DNA from: JABSSA01 sp039960995 | Lineage (GTDB): Bacteria > Pseudomonadota > Alphaproteobacteria > Rhodobacterales > Rhodobacteraceae | Length of the DNA stretch: 64,000 bases | Reading direction: 5' to 3' | NCBI GenBank assembly: GCA_039960995.1 | Contig: JBDVKF010000020.1 | Span: 9,055 to 73,054 of the forward strand | In this document: piece after piece, positions 9,802-19,799 of the stretch | Layout: each line of letters opens with the position of its first letter | Position numbering within the stretch: position 1 is the first letter of the stretch | Notes under the pieces: model-generated | Seen by the model: the letters and a program-made list of their open reading frames with translations, nothing else | Database searches by the model: none | Told to the model about the DNA's origin: nothing | Translations under genes and position numbers: made by a program

Positions 9802-11934
9802 CTAATTGATTTTTATTACAGCGCCAGTTTGCATAAGCATGGCCGACCCTTCAATTTTCGTCGTCGCGCTCTTCACGGTGGTATTGGCTACCCCCTCAAC
9901 TTCTACCATCGCCGACTTTATTTTGATGCTCGCGGGCCCAATCTCAATCTTGCTCGCCCCGACTTTCAACGTAATCTTTTGCGCCGCTTGGAGGGTGATC
10001 GAACCTGCACCAGCTTTAAGAGTGTAATCCCCCAAGTTTACCTTGTTGATTTCACTGCCCTTATCCAGCGTCTGTTTCACATCCCCATCTTTGATCGTCG
10101 TCGCAAATTCTTTTGTGATCGTTTTGGTAACTTTTCCTTCGACCGTGCCAGTTTCATCGCCCTCAGTCTTCTGCGTGATATTTTTCTTGGTGAAGATATC
10201 CTGCGACCCCTCCGCGACCTTAAAGGTATAATCACCAGTGTTAAGCGTTTCTGTCTTATGGCGATGGACCGTCTGGGTCAGATCCCCATCGTCTTGATGT
10301 TCAAGACCGATGGTAATGGTCGCGTTGTTTTTGATCGTCTCCATATAATCGCGCTCGGACTGGAGCCGCACAAATTCGCCGGCCATTTTGTCTTCGAACG
10401 TCAACTCGTTATAGGTGTTGTCGCTGCCACCCTCCGTGGATCGCGAACGCAGGCTCGTTTGGGAAGCTTCACCGGGCAATCCCCCCTTTACCTGCTTCTG
10501 ACCGTTATAAAGCATTCCGGTGCATAGCGGTCTGTCGGGGTTGCCGTTTTCGAACTGAATCACAACCTCTTGCCCAATGCGCGGCCAATTCACCATACCA
10601 TAGCCGTCGCCAGACCACGGCATTGCAACCCGGATCAACGCTGTGGTTTGGTCATCCTTCTTGCCTTCACGGTCCCAATGGAACTGAACTTTAATCTCGC
10701 CATCTTCACTAATGAAAAGCTCTTTTCCACTTGGCCCGGTAACGACGGCAGTTTGGATACCTGCAATCGTCGGCCACGGGACGCTGTAAGGCGTTCGAAA
10801 ACAAATGTCCGATGGCAACGCATCAAAGCTGTTAAAGTATCCGACCGACCCACCATCCGTGATGTCAAATTCCGGCTTTTTCTTATTCTTGGGATCTTCA
10901 GGAAGATAGTGCCGCTCGCTTTGGACCTCAATTCGGTGCGTCACCCTCGTCAGAACATACTCGACATTATGCCGCTTCAGCGGATGCTCCGAGATTTTGA
11001 ACTTACGGCCCGCCACGAAAGGCAACATCGTACTTTGCCCTTGGTACATGTGATGCTTGAGTTGGGTCTGTTCCATCCGAACTTTTGTAAACCGTTCCCC
11101 CTCTTTCTTATCAAGACTGCGGGTCGGATACCGATACTGCTCCAAGTCATTGGTCACGTGCTTGCCAGGGCTGACAGTCTTTTTGGCCGTCAAATCCGTC
11201 TGCGGAATCGTTTGATCGTAATCATCATAAACGAAGGCATTTGGCACGAGATTTTGCTTTTCGATCAACTCAAATGCACACCGGCCAGGGACCTGCTCCC
11301 CCCCCATCTCAAAGAACGTGACGGGGTTATTGTCTTCAATTTTTTTATAGGCGCTGGAGCTGTCGCGCAGGAACACCTTACCGTATTCACTGGCGTCTTC
11401 GGTGGCAAAATAAATGCCTTCTTCCGCCATGAGGCGGTAGATAAAATCATACGTGGTTTCGTTGTATTGGACGCAGTACTTTCGCTTGTTGTAGGTTTCG
11501 TTCAGGTCTAGGTCCAACCCGTTTGAATGCCCGCTCTCCTGCACCAATTGTCTTATTATGTCCGGAACAGAAAGGTTCTGGAAAATTCTGCAATCAACTT
11601 TCTGAGTGAGATCCCAAAGCCAAGAACGCACTTGTGCGACATATAGTTGAAGCCCTTGCGCCTTGCCCATGTGATGGACAGAAACGCACATCAAACTCCA
11701 TTTGCGTTCATGTACGTCTTTTTCCTTTATGTACTGAAATTCGGTTTCCAAGGTCAGTGATTGGCCAATGATTTTGACCATATCAGTTTTGGTTTTGTCA
11801 GAGACAAACTCGATCTTCCCAGAAACAATTCCGCTTAACTCTTCCACAATTTCCGCGCGCACCAACTGCATCTCGTTCTCAGGTAGCGGGCCTTTAAGAC
11901 GGGCAAGGCGGTTATTTGCGGCTTCCGAATTCAT
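9802..11934 (-). CDS. vgrG: T6SS spike protein VgrG (TssI)
   Basis: A 710-aa VgrG. It has an N-terminal gp27-like domain (about 1-380, including the FHERK-like KYCVQYNETTYDFIYRLMAE region), a gp5-like OB-fold (about 420-520, with IKVQFHWDREGKKD and the PRIGQEVVIQFENGNPDRP signature) and a repetitive beta-helix needle to the end, rich in KITLKVGASKIEIG-type strands. It forms the trimeric tip of the Hcp tube and receives PAAR proteins and effectors. There is no C-terminal extension, so effectors should bind non-covalently. Three non-core genes lie directly upstream in the operon and are candidate cargo or adaptor genes. Confidence 0.95.
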   Translation of the reverse strand: MNSEAANNRLARLKGPLPENEMQLVRAEIVEELSGIVSGKIEFVSDKTKTDMVKIIGQSLTLETEFQYIKEKDVHERKWSLMCVSVHHMGKAQGLQLYVAQVRSWLWDLTQKVDCRIFQNLSVPDIIRQLVQESGHSNGLDLDLNETYNKRKYCVQYNETTYDFIYRLMAEEGIYFATEDASEYGKVFLRDSSSAYKKIEDNNPVTFFEMGGEQVPGRCAFELIEKQNLVPNAFVYDDYDQTIPQTDLTAKKTVSPGKHVTNDLEQYRYPTRSLDKKEGERFTKVRMEQTQLKHHMYQGQSTMLPFVAGRKFKISEHPLKRHNVEYVLTRVTHRIEVQSERHYLPEDPKNKKKPEFDITDGGSVGYFNSFDALPSDICFRTPYSVPWPTIAGIQTAVVTGPSGKELFISEDGEIKVQFHWDREGKKDDQTTALIRVAMPWSGDGYGMVNWPRIGQEVVIQFENGNPDRPLCTGMLYNGQKQVKGGLPGEASQTSLRSRSTEGGSDNTYNELTFEDKMAGEFVRLQSERDYMETIKNNATITIGLEHQDDGDLTQTVHRHKTETLNTGDYTFKVAEGSQDIFTKKNITQKTEGDETGTVEGKVTKTITKEFATTIKDGDVKQTLDKGSEINKVNLGDYTLKAGAGSITLQAAQKITLKVGASKIEIGPASIKIKSAMVEVEGVANTTVKSATTKIEGSAMLMQTGAVIKIN

Positions 11935-11964
11935 GATAAAATTTCCTTAAATAGCGCCAAATAC

Positions 11965-12237
11965 TCATGCATCGATTTCAAGGAACGCTTTTTCGTCATG
12001 CAGGCGTTTGATGGCGCGTTCATTGATCCGCCAATGTTGCCCGGGGTCGAAGTCTGTTCCAAAGACTTCCTCGATCTTTGCTGGGTCAGGGAACCGAACA
12101 AGAAGGATCGGCGTCGGATAGGGCCCATTCCCCATTATCATAGCATTCATATGGGTTTCGCCTTCGATCAAATAGTGTTTCTCAGCGATCAAGGCGAGCA
12201 CGATTTCAGGACGTTTTTCGGGCAGTTCTTGTGTCAT
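11965..12237 (-). CDS. Small protein of unknown function upstream of vgrG
   Basis: A 90-aa soluble protein that I do not recognise. It is rich in charged residues, has no signal peptide or membrane helix, and has a central GNGPYPTPILLVRFPDP segment that suggests a compact alpha/beta fold. It lies three bases after the sodium-channel-like gene and 30 bases before vgrG on the same strand, so it is probably co-transcribed with both. Its size and position suit a chaperone/adaptor or an immunity protein, but nothing in the sequence proves that. Confidence 0.6.
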   Translation of the reverse strand: MTQELPEKRPEIVLALIAEKHYLIEGETHMNAMIMGNGPYPTPILLVRFPDPAKIEEVFGTDFDPGQHWRINERAIKRLHDEKAFLEIDA

Positions 12238-12240
12238 GGT

Positions 12241-13092
12241 CTAACGTCCTTCCTTCAGATTTTTAATCTCTTCCCGCATTAGCTTTATTTCATCATGCAG
12301 TGCTTTAATGTGATCATCTACTTGGTCGGTTTCTTCTTTAACAACCTGCTTCATCGTATCGAACTGGGCTTGTGTGTCATCTTCCACCGCCGATTGCATG
12401 GTGTTCACAAGAAGGCCAATAAACAGATTCAGCACCGAAAACGCGGTGATCACGATAAAAGGCACAAAAAAGGCCCATGCAAACGGGAATTGCTCCATTA
12501 CCGGCCTAACGATCCCCATCGACCAGCTTTCCAAAGTCATGATCTGGAAAAGCGTATAAAGGGATCGACCTAATGTTCCGAACCACTCATCAAATGCGGC
12601 GCCAAACATGATCGTGGCCATCACCCCAAAGACGTAAAATACAATTGAGATCATGATGATCACAGCGCCCATACCAGGCAAGGCATCCAACAACGCCTGA
12701 ACCACAGACCGCATTTGCGGAACAACCGAAAGCACTCGCATTGCCCGAATGACCCTCAGGCCCCGCAGCGCTGACAGACCTTGCGAATCCGGTAACAAGC
12801 CGACCCCAACAACCATTAGATCGAAAATATTCCACGCGTTTCTAAAGAACGCCAACCCATAGGCGTAAAGCTTGAGCGAAAGTTCGATCACAAAGATCGT
12901 CAGAACAACAGTGTCCAAGACGCGCAACAGTCCCCCAAACCGTGCATCCACCCAAGCAGAAGTCGAAAGCCCAAGGGTGATCCCATTGAAAATGATAATG
13001 CCCAGGATCGCATTGCGGATGATATCACGCTCAATGAATTGACGGGCTTTTTCCCGTGACATCAAACTCTTTGTTCCAGAAATTTCCTTCAT
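12241..13092 (-). CDS. Voltage-gated sodium channel homologue (NaChBac/NavAb type) inside the T6SS operon
   Basis: A 283-aa protein with the six-helix plan of a bacterial voltage-gated channel. S1 is about 27-45, S2 about 60-79, S3 about 88-101 (with the NIFD motif). S4 has arginines at every third position (110, 113, 116, 119). S5 is about 140-163, the pore is about 175-195 and S6 about 203-232. The selectivity filter reads TLESWSM (186-192), which is that of NavAb-like Na+ channels. The C-terminus (240-283) is a charged coiled coil, as in family members that form tetramers. It lies between genes of a T6SS operon on the same strand, which is an unusual place for such a channel. Confidence 0.9.
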   Translation of the reverse strand: MKEISGTKSLMSREKARQFIERDIIRNAILGIIIFNGITLGLSTSAWVDARFGGLLRVLDTVVLTIFVIELSLKLYAYGLAFFRNAWNIFDLMVVGVGLLPDSQGLSALRGLRVIRAMRVLSVVPQMRSVVQALLDALPGMGAVIIMISIVFYVFGVMATIMFGAAFDEWFGTLGRSLYTLFQIMTLESWSMGIVRPVMEQFPFAWAFFVPFIVITAFSVLNLFIGLLVNTMQSAVEDDTQAQFDTMKQVVKEETDQVDDHIKALHDEIKLMREEIKNLKEGR

Positions 13093-13144
13093 CTCAAATA
13101 TCTACCTCAACCTACAGGTGTCTGATATTTCCATTATTGGTAGG

Positions 13145-14176
13145 TTACTTGCTGAGTTTCTTTATTGCTTTTATCGCAACCGCAGAGGCTTTGATAAATC
13201 CACCTAATACACCAGAAACTTTCGTACCGCGTTCCATATATGGCGCACCCTCAAGTTCCTGTATCAAGCCCCGTGCCGAAGAAAGAGACTTTTCAACATC
13301 TTTTGCACTGTAATCGGCCATCCGATCTAGCGATGCGTTCATCGTTTTAAGTTGGGCTTCCACGGACTTCAGTTCGCCACTTCCACGCAATGCCGCTCCG
13401 GGATCTTCTTTCTTGATCTTTTCCATCTGCATCTCGATCTCGCCTTTCTTGATCAGCAGCTGGTCACGTTTCGCCTCACAAGCCCTCGCAAAGCGAATTG
13501 TTTCATCAATTTTCGTGCTTAGTTCACCAAGGCTTTTGTTGTAGGTCTTATAGTTTCCAATGAATTCGTTGGACAACTTAAGACCATCTTGCGCAGATTT
13601 AGCTGCAGCACTCAGACACCCAAGCACGGCAACCGCAATCGCTGCGGCACCAACAGGCGGGGCCATAATGGCCGTGGCAATCGTCACGCCTAACCCAACA
13701 ACAATCGCACCTGCCTTAAAGATTAGCTTACGCTTATCTTTCAAAACGGACTTGGCTGTCTTGTCCATCGATTTTAATGCATCAGAATGAGCATCGCCTA
13801 CGAATTTATCCATTTGCGATTTGAACTCAGCTTCAGCCTTAATTTTCAGCTCATTCTCTAGCCTTGTTGTTTCCGTCTTAACTTTGGACTGACCGTCCGA
13901 AAGAGCCAGTTTCTCAATAGCCTTTTCAGCCTTGTTCAGCTCGGACGTAAAGTTGGATATCGCTTTGGTTTCAAACTTCATCCACTTGGAAGCAATAGCT
14001 TTACCGACTCCAACGAGGTAGCGATCGAAAACGTCCTTCTCTGTCTTCTTGTTGAGCGTCCCTTCTACTTTGAAGACTGCATTGTAGTCTCCAGAGACGT
14101 TCAAAACGCCCTTCTTTGAAGTAAGTCGGATTGTGCCAGAAGCACTCGCTCCGTCCGCTGTCATCTTATATTGCAT
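13145..14176 (-). CDS. Helical protein with a central hydrophobic segment, possible T6SS effector
   Basis: A 343-aa protein of unknown family. The N-terminal 45 residues are rich in short beta-like stretches, then 60-150 is a charged, probably coiled-coil region. Residues 151-192 form a long hydrophobic, Gly/Ala-rich segment (two possible helices split by APPVG at 172-176), and 193-320 is helical again. The tail is lysine-rich. This layout (helical bundle with a buried hydrophobic hairpin) resembles pore-forming proteins, but no family is recognised. It lies between clpV and the channel gene in the T6SS operon. The idea of an effector, or of a partner of the adjacent channel, rests on context only. 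Confidence 0.6.
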   Translation of the reverse strand: MQYKMTADGASASGTIRLTSKKGVLNVSGDYNAVFKVEGTLNKKTEKDVFDRYLVGVGKAIASKWMKFETKAISNFTSELNKAEKAIEKLALSDGQSKVKTETTRLENELKIKAEAEFKSQMDKFVGDAHSDALKSMDKTAKSVLKDKRKLIFKAGAIVVGLGVTIATAIMAPPVGAAAIAVAVLGCLSAAAKSAQDGLKLSNEFIGNYKTYNKSLGELSTKIDETIRFARACEAKRDQLLIKKGEIEMQMEKIKKEDPGAALRGSGELKSVEAQLKTMNASLDRMADYSAKDVEKSLSSARGLIQELEGAPYMERGTKVSGVLGGFIKASAVAIKAIKKLSK

Positions 14177-14203
14177 CGGGACTTTCCCTGCTTGAAGCTA
14201 GAT

Positions 14204-16906
14204 TCAATTGAATGCGTAGGTGAATTCGCTCTTTTTGACATCAACAGCCACTTTGCTGATCTCTTCCCCTTCCATCATACGCTTTAGAAACTCCGCGCTG
14301 ATGTCGGGCAACATTGTATTGGTCACGATCGCGTCGATCATGCGACCGCCGCTTTCGATTTCCTGACAGCGATCTACGATCAGCTGAACAACCTCGTCCG
14401 TATATTCGAATGGAACACCATGCGCTTCAGTCACGCGGCGCTTGATCTTGTTCAGTTGAATCTTGGATATTTCTGCAATCATGTGGGGGCTCAGCGGATA
14501 ATACGGGATCGTCACCAACCGCCCAAGCAATGCAGGCGGGAAAATCTCAAGCAAGGGATCGCGTAACGCTTTGGCCAACCCTTCGGGTTCAGGCAAAAGC
14601 TCTGGATCACTGCACATATCCATAACCAAATCGGTGCCCGCATTCGTTGTCAGCAGGATCAGTGTGTTTTTGAAATCAATCGTACGTCCTTCACCGTCTT
14701 CCATCACACCCTTGTCAAAGACCTGAAAGAAAATCTCGTGGACGTCTGGATGGGCCTTTTCAACCTCATCCAAAAGCACGACCGAATAAGGCTTACGCCG
14801 CACCGCTTCGGTAAGCACACCACCTTCGCCATACCCGACATAGCCAGGAGGCGCGCCTTTCAAACTGCTGACGGTGTGCGCCTCTTGATACTCGGACATG
14901 TTGATCGTGATGATGTTCTGTTCGCCACCATAAAGCACTTCTGCCAAGGCTATCGCGGTTTCTGTCTTCCCAACGCCCGAGGTCCCAGCAAGCATAAAGA
15001 CACCAATGGGTTTGCTCGGATTATCAAGCCCGGCGCGGCTGGTCTGGATACGCTTCGCGATCATTTTCATCGCGTGGTCCTGACCGATGACCCGTTTGGA
15101 CAGGTGATCTTCAAGCTCCAGAATAGTTGCGATTTCATCTTTAACCATGCGGCCGACCGGTATACCCGTCCAATCCCCAACAACGCCGGCAACCGCCTGA
15201 TGATCCACGATGGGCATTATCAATGGCGTGTCACCTTGCGCGGTTTCAAATTCTGCGTTCTTGGCGCGCAATTGCGCCATCAGATCTGCACGTTGTTCTT
15301 CGGTCAACGGATCCGCGGGATCGCTATCTTGCGATTCACCTTCAACGGGCTGCCCACTGGCACGAAGTTGCGAACGCAAATCAAGGATGTCTTCAACCAT
15401 CGCCTTTTCCGCGTCCCACTTGACGGTCAGCTCTGCCAACCGAGTTTCCTCTGCCGCCATCTGTTCGGTCACCGTGTCACGCCGGGCCGTCACATCAAAA
15501 CCCGCGCTTTCGTCTCGCCCGATAATCTCAAGCTCTGTTGTCAGCGCTTCAATTCGGCGTTGGCTGTCATCAACTTCTGCTGGCACCGCGTGTTGGCTCA
15601 CGGCGACACGGGCGCAGGCTGTATCAAGCAGACTGACGGACTTATCCGGCAATTGACGCGCAGGGATATAACGCGCCGATAACGTCACTGCCGCTTCAAT
15701 GGCTTCGTCCAAAACCTGAACCTTGTGATGCTTTTCCAACATCCCCGCGATCCCGCGCATCATCAGCACAGCTTTTTCGATGCCCGGTTCGTCAACTTGC
15801 ACAACTTGGAAACGGCGCGTCAAAGCCGGGTCTTTTTCAATGTATTTCTTATACTCCGCCCAAGTCGTCGCACCGATGGTGCGCAACGTACCACGGGCAA
15901 GCGCTGGCTTTAACAAATTGGCAGCATCGCCTGTGCCAGCCGCGCCCCCTGCCCCAACAAGCGTGTGGGTTTCATCAACGAACATGACAATTGGTGTCGT
16001 GCTCCCCTGAACCTCATCAATCACTTGGCGCAGACGGTTTTCAAACTCACCCTTCATGCTTGCCCCGGCCTGCAACAAACCGACATCAAGCGCCAGCAAT
16101 CGCACATCCTTAAGCGCCGGCGGAACATCACCACGGGCAATCCGCAGGGCGAAACCTTCAACAACGGCTGTTTTACCAACACCCGCTTCTCCGGTAAGGA
16201 TTGGGTTGTTCTGACGTCGACGCATCAGCACATCAACGATCTGGCGAATTTCCTCGTCGCGACCAACAATAGGGTCAATGTCCCCATTGCGCGCCTGTTC
16301 GGTCATGTCAGTGCAATAAGCATCAAGCGCCTCTTCTTTGCCCATCGCGCTCGGCGCCATAGCGCCCGAAGCTTCGCCCGGTTCCGCCCCGCCACCTGTG
16401 GCAGACCCGTCTTGCGGACGCATCGCATCCTCTGGCGATCCGTCTGTGATGTTGTGAAAGTCGTCAGCCAAATCATCAGGTTTTATGCTCGCCAAAGTCG
16501 GAGACAATCCGTTCAGGATGTTTTTTAGATTAGGCGTTTCCAACATACCCAGGATCAAATGGCCGGTGCGCACCTGATTGGAAGAATAAAGAAGCGAACC
16601 CCAAACCCAGGCGCGTTCCATCACATCCTCTAGATGCGAAGACAGATCGCTTATTGACGATGCACCGCGCGGCAATCCATCCAACGCTGTCGTCATCTCC
16701 GAAGCAATTTTACCCGCATCCAGATCAAAGTGATTGATAATGTGATGGATATCGCTGTCCTGATTGTTCAAGATCTGGTGGAACCAGTGAACGACCTCAA
16801 CATACGGATTGCCCCGCATTTTGCAAAAGACTGTGGCACCCTCAATCGCCTTGTATCCCAGGGAATTGAGCTTTCCAAAAAGCGCGACGCGACTAATCTC
16901 GGTCAT
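14204..16906 (-). CDS. clpV: T6SS sheath-recycling ATPase ClpV (TssH)
   Basis: A 900-aa AAA+ disaggregase of the ClpV family. The N-domain (about 1-155) is followed by AAA1 with Walker A GEAGVGKT, a middle coiled-coil domain (about 435-530), and AAA2 with Walker A GTSGVGKT and Walker B VVLLDEVEKAHPDV. ClpV disassembles contracted TssB/TssC sheaths so that subunits can be reused. Between the N-domain and AAA1 lies an acidic Gly/Ala-rich linker (about 160-190). Length and domain order are normal. It is followed by the helical protein gene at 14176 and preceded by tssG. Confidence 0.95.
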   Translation of the reverse strand: MTEISRVALFGKLNSLGYKAIEGATVFCKMRGNPYVEVVHWFHQILNNQDSDIHHIINHFDLDAGKIASEMTTALDGLPRGASSISDLSSHLEDVMERAWVWGSLLYSSNQVRTGHLILGMLETPNLKNILNGLSPTLASIKPDDLADDFHNITDGSPEDAMRPQDGSATGGGAEPGEASGAMAPSAMGKEEALDAYCTDMTEQARNGDIDPIVGRDEEIRQIVDVLMRRRQNNPILTGEAGVGKTAVVEGFALRIARGDVPPALKDVRLLALDVGLLQAGASMKGEFENRLRQVIDEVQGSTTPIVMFVDETHTLVGAGGAAGTGDAANLLKPALARGTLRTIGATTWAEYKKYIEKDPALTRRFQVVQVDEPGIEKAVLMMRGIAGMLEKHHKVQVLDEAIEAAVTLSARYIPARQLPDKSVSLLDTACARVAVSQHAVPAEVDDSQRRIEALTTELEIIGRDESAGFDVTARRDTVTEQMAAEETRLAELTVKWDAEKAMVEDILDLRSQLRASGQPVEGESQDSDPADPLTEEQRADLMAQLRAKNAEFETAQGDTPLIMPIVDHQAVAGVVGDWTGIPVGRMVKDEIATILELEDHLSKRVIGQDHAMKMIAKRIQTSRAGLDNPSKPIGVFMLAGTSGVGKTETAIALAEVLYGGEQNIITINMSEYQEAHTVSSLKGAPPGYVGYGEGGVLTEAVRRKPYSVVLLDEVEKAHPDVHEIFFQVFDKGVMEDGEGRTIDFKNTLILLTTNAGTDLVMDMCSDPELLPEPEGLAKALRDPLLEIFPPALLGRLVTIPYYPLSPHMIAEISKIQLNKIKRRVTEAHGVPFEYTDEVVQLIVDRCQEIESGGRMIDAIVTNTMLPDISAEFLKRMMEGEEISKVAVDVKKSEFTYAFN

Positions 16907-16931
16907 GGTTTTAGTTTCCTTTTAGTCAAAT

Positions 16932-17951
16932 TCACAAAGGGCTGTTTGGTTCAACAAACAGGTCAGCCGCATCAGATTTAAAGTCCAGAGACCCAATCCA
17001 CCCGGTTTGTCCCAGTTGAATCGTTTCTCCCAATATCGGAGAGGGAATATCTTCTTTTCGCAGAATCAGGTTCAGATCCCAATCCAGCGCATCACCCACA
17101 TAGTTACGCACAATCGCACGCAACCGATTAAGAGACGGGCTGCCCGGCAACAGGCGGTTGTATTCTTCCAAGGTAAGCGGACCGATCAACAATCGAAACT
17201 TCGCTCCTCTTGTCATGACACGATCTCCGATTGAGGTCGTTTGTCCCAGGATGGCGGGCATACCCAATTCCCACCGGTCGTCATGTTCCAACGTAAGCCA
17301 TGATGGCACGAATTCTTTGATCTCGACCTTCGATCCAAAGAACATAGACAGCATAGAGACCAACCCTTCCGGTCCCCGCGCACCTTGCGACAGAACACCG
17401 GCAAACTGGCGCTTCGCATTGTCGGGAAATGTGTCGGCCTTCAACATCGAATCCGCGTGATACCCGCCTATCGCGGCCACCTTGCGTTCCACGCCGTCTC
17501 TGCCGCCTCTGTCATAGCTGGGTGCCGGATGACCAGACCGCCACGCGCGATAAAGCAATGTGGTCAAGCGATGGGTTAGCATATTGGCAAAAGCGAAAAA
17601 TGTATTGTCCCGGTTGTTGCGTTTCCGAGAGCGGGCAAATTCCGTTAGATGAAGCGGGAGAGGACCCTGAGGTCCGAAAAACCCAAAGAAACGGTTCGTC
17701 AGCCGGGCTGGTCCCGTCGCGCTTTGCGGCACGTAGTTCGCAATCGTTGACGGCGCAAAAGACAGCTCTGCTTCTTGCTCAAACCGAACCATGTCTTCCC
17801 GCGGTCGCCGGGATTCCCCCAAACGTGGCGCATCGGGGTGCGCGGCCTCCAACACCCGCAGAGCATGGAAGAAATGATGTTTTTCTGGTTCGGCTGCCAG
17901 ACGCTCTAGATGCGTCAGATTATCCGGCCCAGCCCCGTTTCCGGACGCCAT
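16932..17951 (-). CDS. tssG: T6SS baseplate protein TssG
   Basis: A 339-aa TssG. Family features include the start region (AAEPEKHHFFHALRVLEAAHP, about 14-34), RLGESRRP, and FFGPQGPLPLHLTEF near residues 88-103. TssG and TssF form baseplate wedges with TssE and TssK. The start lies 37 bases inside the 3' end of tssF, indicating coupled translation. Length is typical. Confidence 0.93.
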   Translation of the reverse strand: MASGNGAGPDNLTHLERLAAEPEKHHFFHALRVLEAAHPDAPRLGESRRPREDMVRFEQEAELSFAPSTIANYVPQSATGPARLTNRFFGFFGPQGPLPLHLTEFARSRKRNNRDNTFFAFANMLTHRLTTLLYRAWRSGHPAPSYDRGGRDGVERKVAAIGGYHADSMLKADTFPDNAKRQFAGVLSQGARGPEGLVSMLSMFFGSKVEIKEFVPSWLTLEHDDRWELGMPAILGQTTSIGDRVMTRGAKFRLLIGPLTLEEYNRLLPGSPSLNRLRAIVRNYVGDALDWDLNLILRKEDIPSPILGETIQLGQTGWIGSLDFKSDAADLFVEPNSPL

Positions 17952-19792
17952 CGCATGACCTCTCCGCGTTGTTGGGTGACAAGCACCGTTTCGGTAAAAC
18001 TATTGATTGTAACGTATTTGCAAAAAAATCGCTCAAGCACGGCGGCCAAAAGATAGGCGCTAGTGCCCTCAAAAAAGCTCTCGTCCATTTCAATCTTGAT
18101 TTCCAATCCGCGCACGGCGGTGGACAAAACTTCATCCGACACGCGACGCACAATAGGCCGCGTTGAAACCCCCGAAACACCTTCCAATTGCTTTGCAATC
18201 GTGCGGTCACCAGGAGGGGCATAAATACCAATTAGCTCGCGCATCACCGCGCCCGCCATTTCTGGACGTTCATCAGCGATCGACAAATAATTCAAGCTCA
18301 GATGCGAGATCAGTCGCCAAGCCGTATCCCCTTGCGCTAGCGTCGGACGTGGCCGCGTAGGGCTTACCGCCGTTCGTATCTTTTTCACCGGCCCGCCCGC
18401 TGGTAAATAAAATACATCCGCATCGCCCGTTGGCAAAAGCAATGGCAGATCTCGGTTCGTGACCATCGCTGTGGCTGCAATCTGTTTCAACGAAGTGCCA
18501 TAGGGCGCTTGACTGGCATCCACGATGGAAATGTAAGATTCCGCCCCCAGATAAGATGTGCGCGCGCCCTTTAGACGTTCCGATTCCGATCGTTCTCTCA
18601 TCTGACGGCTTTGAGTATAATAAGCCGAATGGGATTCACCCGCTGCCGTCAAGTTGCTCGCGGAATAAAAGGCGCGAAGCTCTATGTCATCCTCGCCTTC
18701 CCCAACGATCCCTGTCAGCGACTCTATCGAATAGATCTCATAGTCCAGCGGCGCTGTGCGATCGGCCACGAGGTGATGCTCGACGGCTCTCGGCGTGACC
18801 TGAACGCGATCACATCGCTTGTGAAACAGATTGACCGCTGGGACAGAAGACAGTGAAAACGCGGCCGGGGACACGCCTGCCGCAATCGACGGATCGCCTT
18901 CACGCAGCAAGATATAAATATCCAGATCGGACCCTTTGGACCGCATAATGCCCTGCGCCAACCCTTGCAGTTCTACAAAATGAAAACGCTCCGGCATCGC
19001 GAAGTATTCTTGAATCAGGCGATACCCATCAAAGGACGCCGGCGGTGTGGGCAAAAGCGCTTCGTCAGGACTAAATCCTTTTGGCACCACTTTGGCCTCA
19101 GGCAACGGCGCAACCCAATCCTCGCGACGATTGGTTGACCGCGCGATCAGACCTGTGACCTGCGTACTCAGCAGTTCATGAAGATCCCAGTTCTTCCCAT
19201 CTTGCCCATCAAGAAACATCGTCAGTTCATCAAGCGGCAGCTCCGCAATTGGCGCACCACCAAAACGTTCCAACCGCAATCGGATCGCTGCCTTTGCTTT
19301 GACATCCCGCTCAATCCCCGCCGCAACCAGCTCGCCACGCCCATCGATATATTCAGCTTCGGAAATCGAAAGCGGCCAAAGTGTCAGATCATGCGATGTT
19401 CTAAAGGTACAAGCCGTCTGGTCGTCTTTGCCCAACCGCGTAGACAGCTCGGACCCGCGTTCAATGGTGACCCCTTTGGCCAAACCCGAATTGGCAAGAT
19501 CAGGTTCCAGAAACGCGATCATCATCGAAGGCGTGGGGCACAGGTAATGTGGATAGGCAATCTCTAGCAACTGACTGGTCAGGCGCGGGTATTGCAGCTC
19601 CAGCTCAAGTTGAACGCGTGCAGACAGAAACGCGACACCTTCCAGCAATCGTTCTACATAAGGGTCAACAACTTCTACGCCGTCCATCCCCAGACGGGCG
19701 GCTATCTTGGGATAGGATTGGGCGAATTCTGCACCCATCTCCCGGATAAACGCGAGCTCTCCCTCGTAGTGTTTTAAAAGTCGCGTATCCAC
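17915..19792 (-). CDS. tssF: T6SS baseplate protein TssF
   Basis: A 625-aa TssF. The opening LLKHYEGELAFIREMGAEFA and the following YPKIAARLGM are the standard N-terminal signature, and length is normal. TssF is the main baseplate wedge protein and contacts VgrG and TssG. The gene starts eight bases after tssE and overlaps tssG by 37 bases. No lesions seen. Confidence 0.95.
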   Translation of the reverse strand: MDTRLLKHYEGELAFIREMGAEFAQSYPKIAARLGMDGVEVVDPYVERLLEGVAFLSARVQLELELQYPRLTSQLLEIAYPHYLCPTPSMMIAFLEPDLANSGLAKGVTIERGSELSTRLGKDDQTACTFRTSHDLTLWPLSISEAEYIDGRGELVAAGIERDVKAKAAIRLRLERFGGAPIAELPLDELTMFLDGQDGKNWDLHELLSTQVTGLIARSTNRREDWVAPLPEAKVVPKGFSPDEALLPTPPASFDGYRLIQEYFAMPERFHFVELQGLAQGIMRSKGSDLDIYILLREGDPSIAAGVSPAAFSLSSVPAVNLFHKRCDRVQVTPRAVEHHLVADRTAPLDYEIYSIESLTGIVGEGEDDIELRAFYSASNLTAAGESHSAYYTQSRQMRERSESERLKGARTSYLGAESYISIVDASQAPYGTSLKQIAATAMVTNRDLPLLLPTGDADVFYLPAGGPVKKIRTAVSPTRPRPTLAQGDTAWRLISHLSLNYLSIADERPEMAGAVMRELIGIYAPPGDRTIAKQLEGVSGVSTRPIVRRVSDEVLSTAVRGLEIKIEMDESFFEGTSAYLLAAVLERFFCKYVTINSFTETVLVTQQRGEVMRWRPETGLGRII

Positions 19793-19799
19793 GAGCTGG

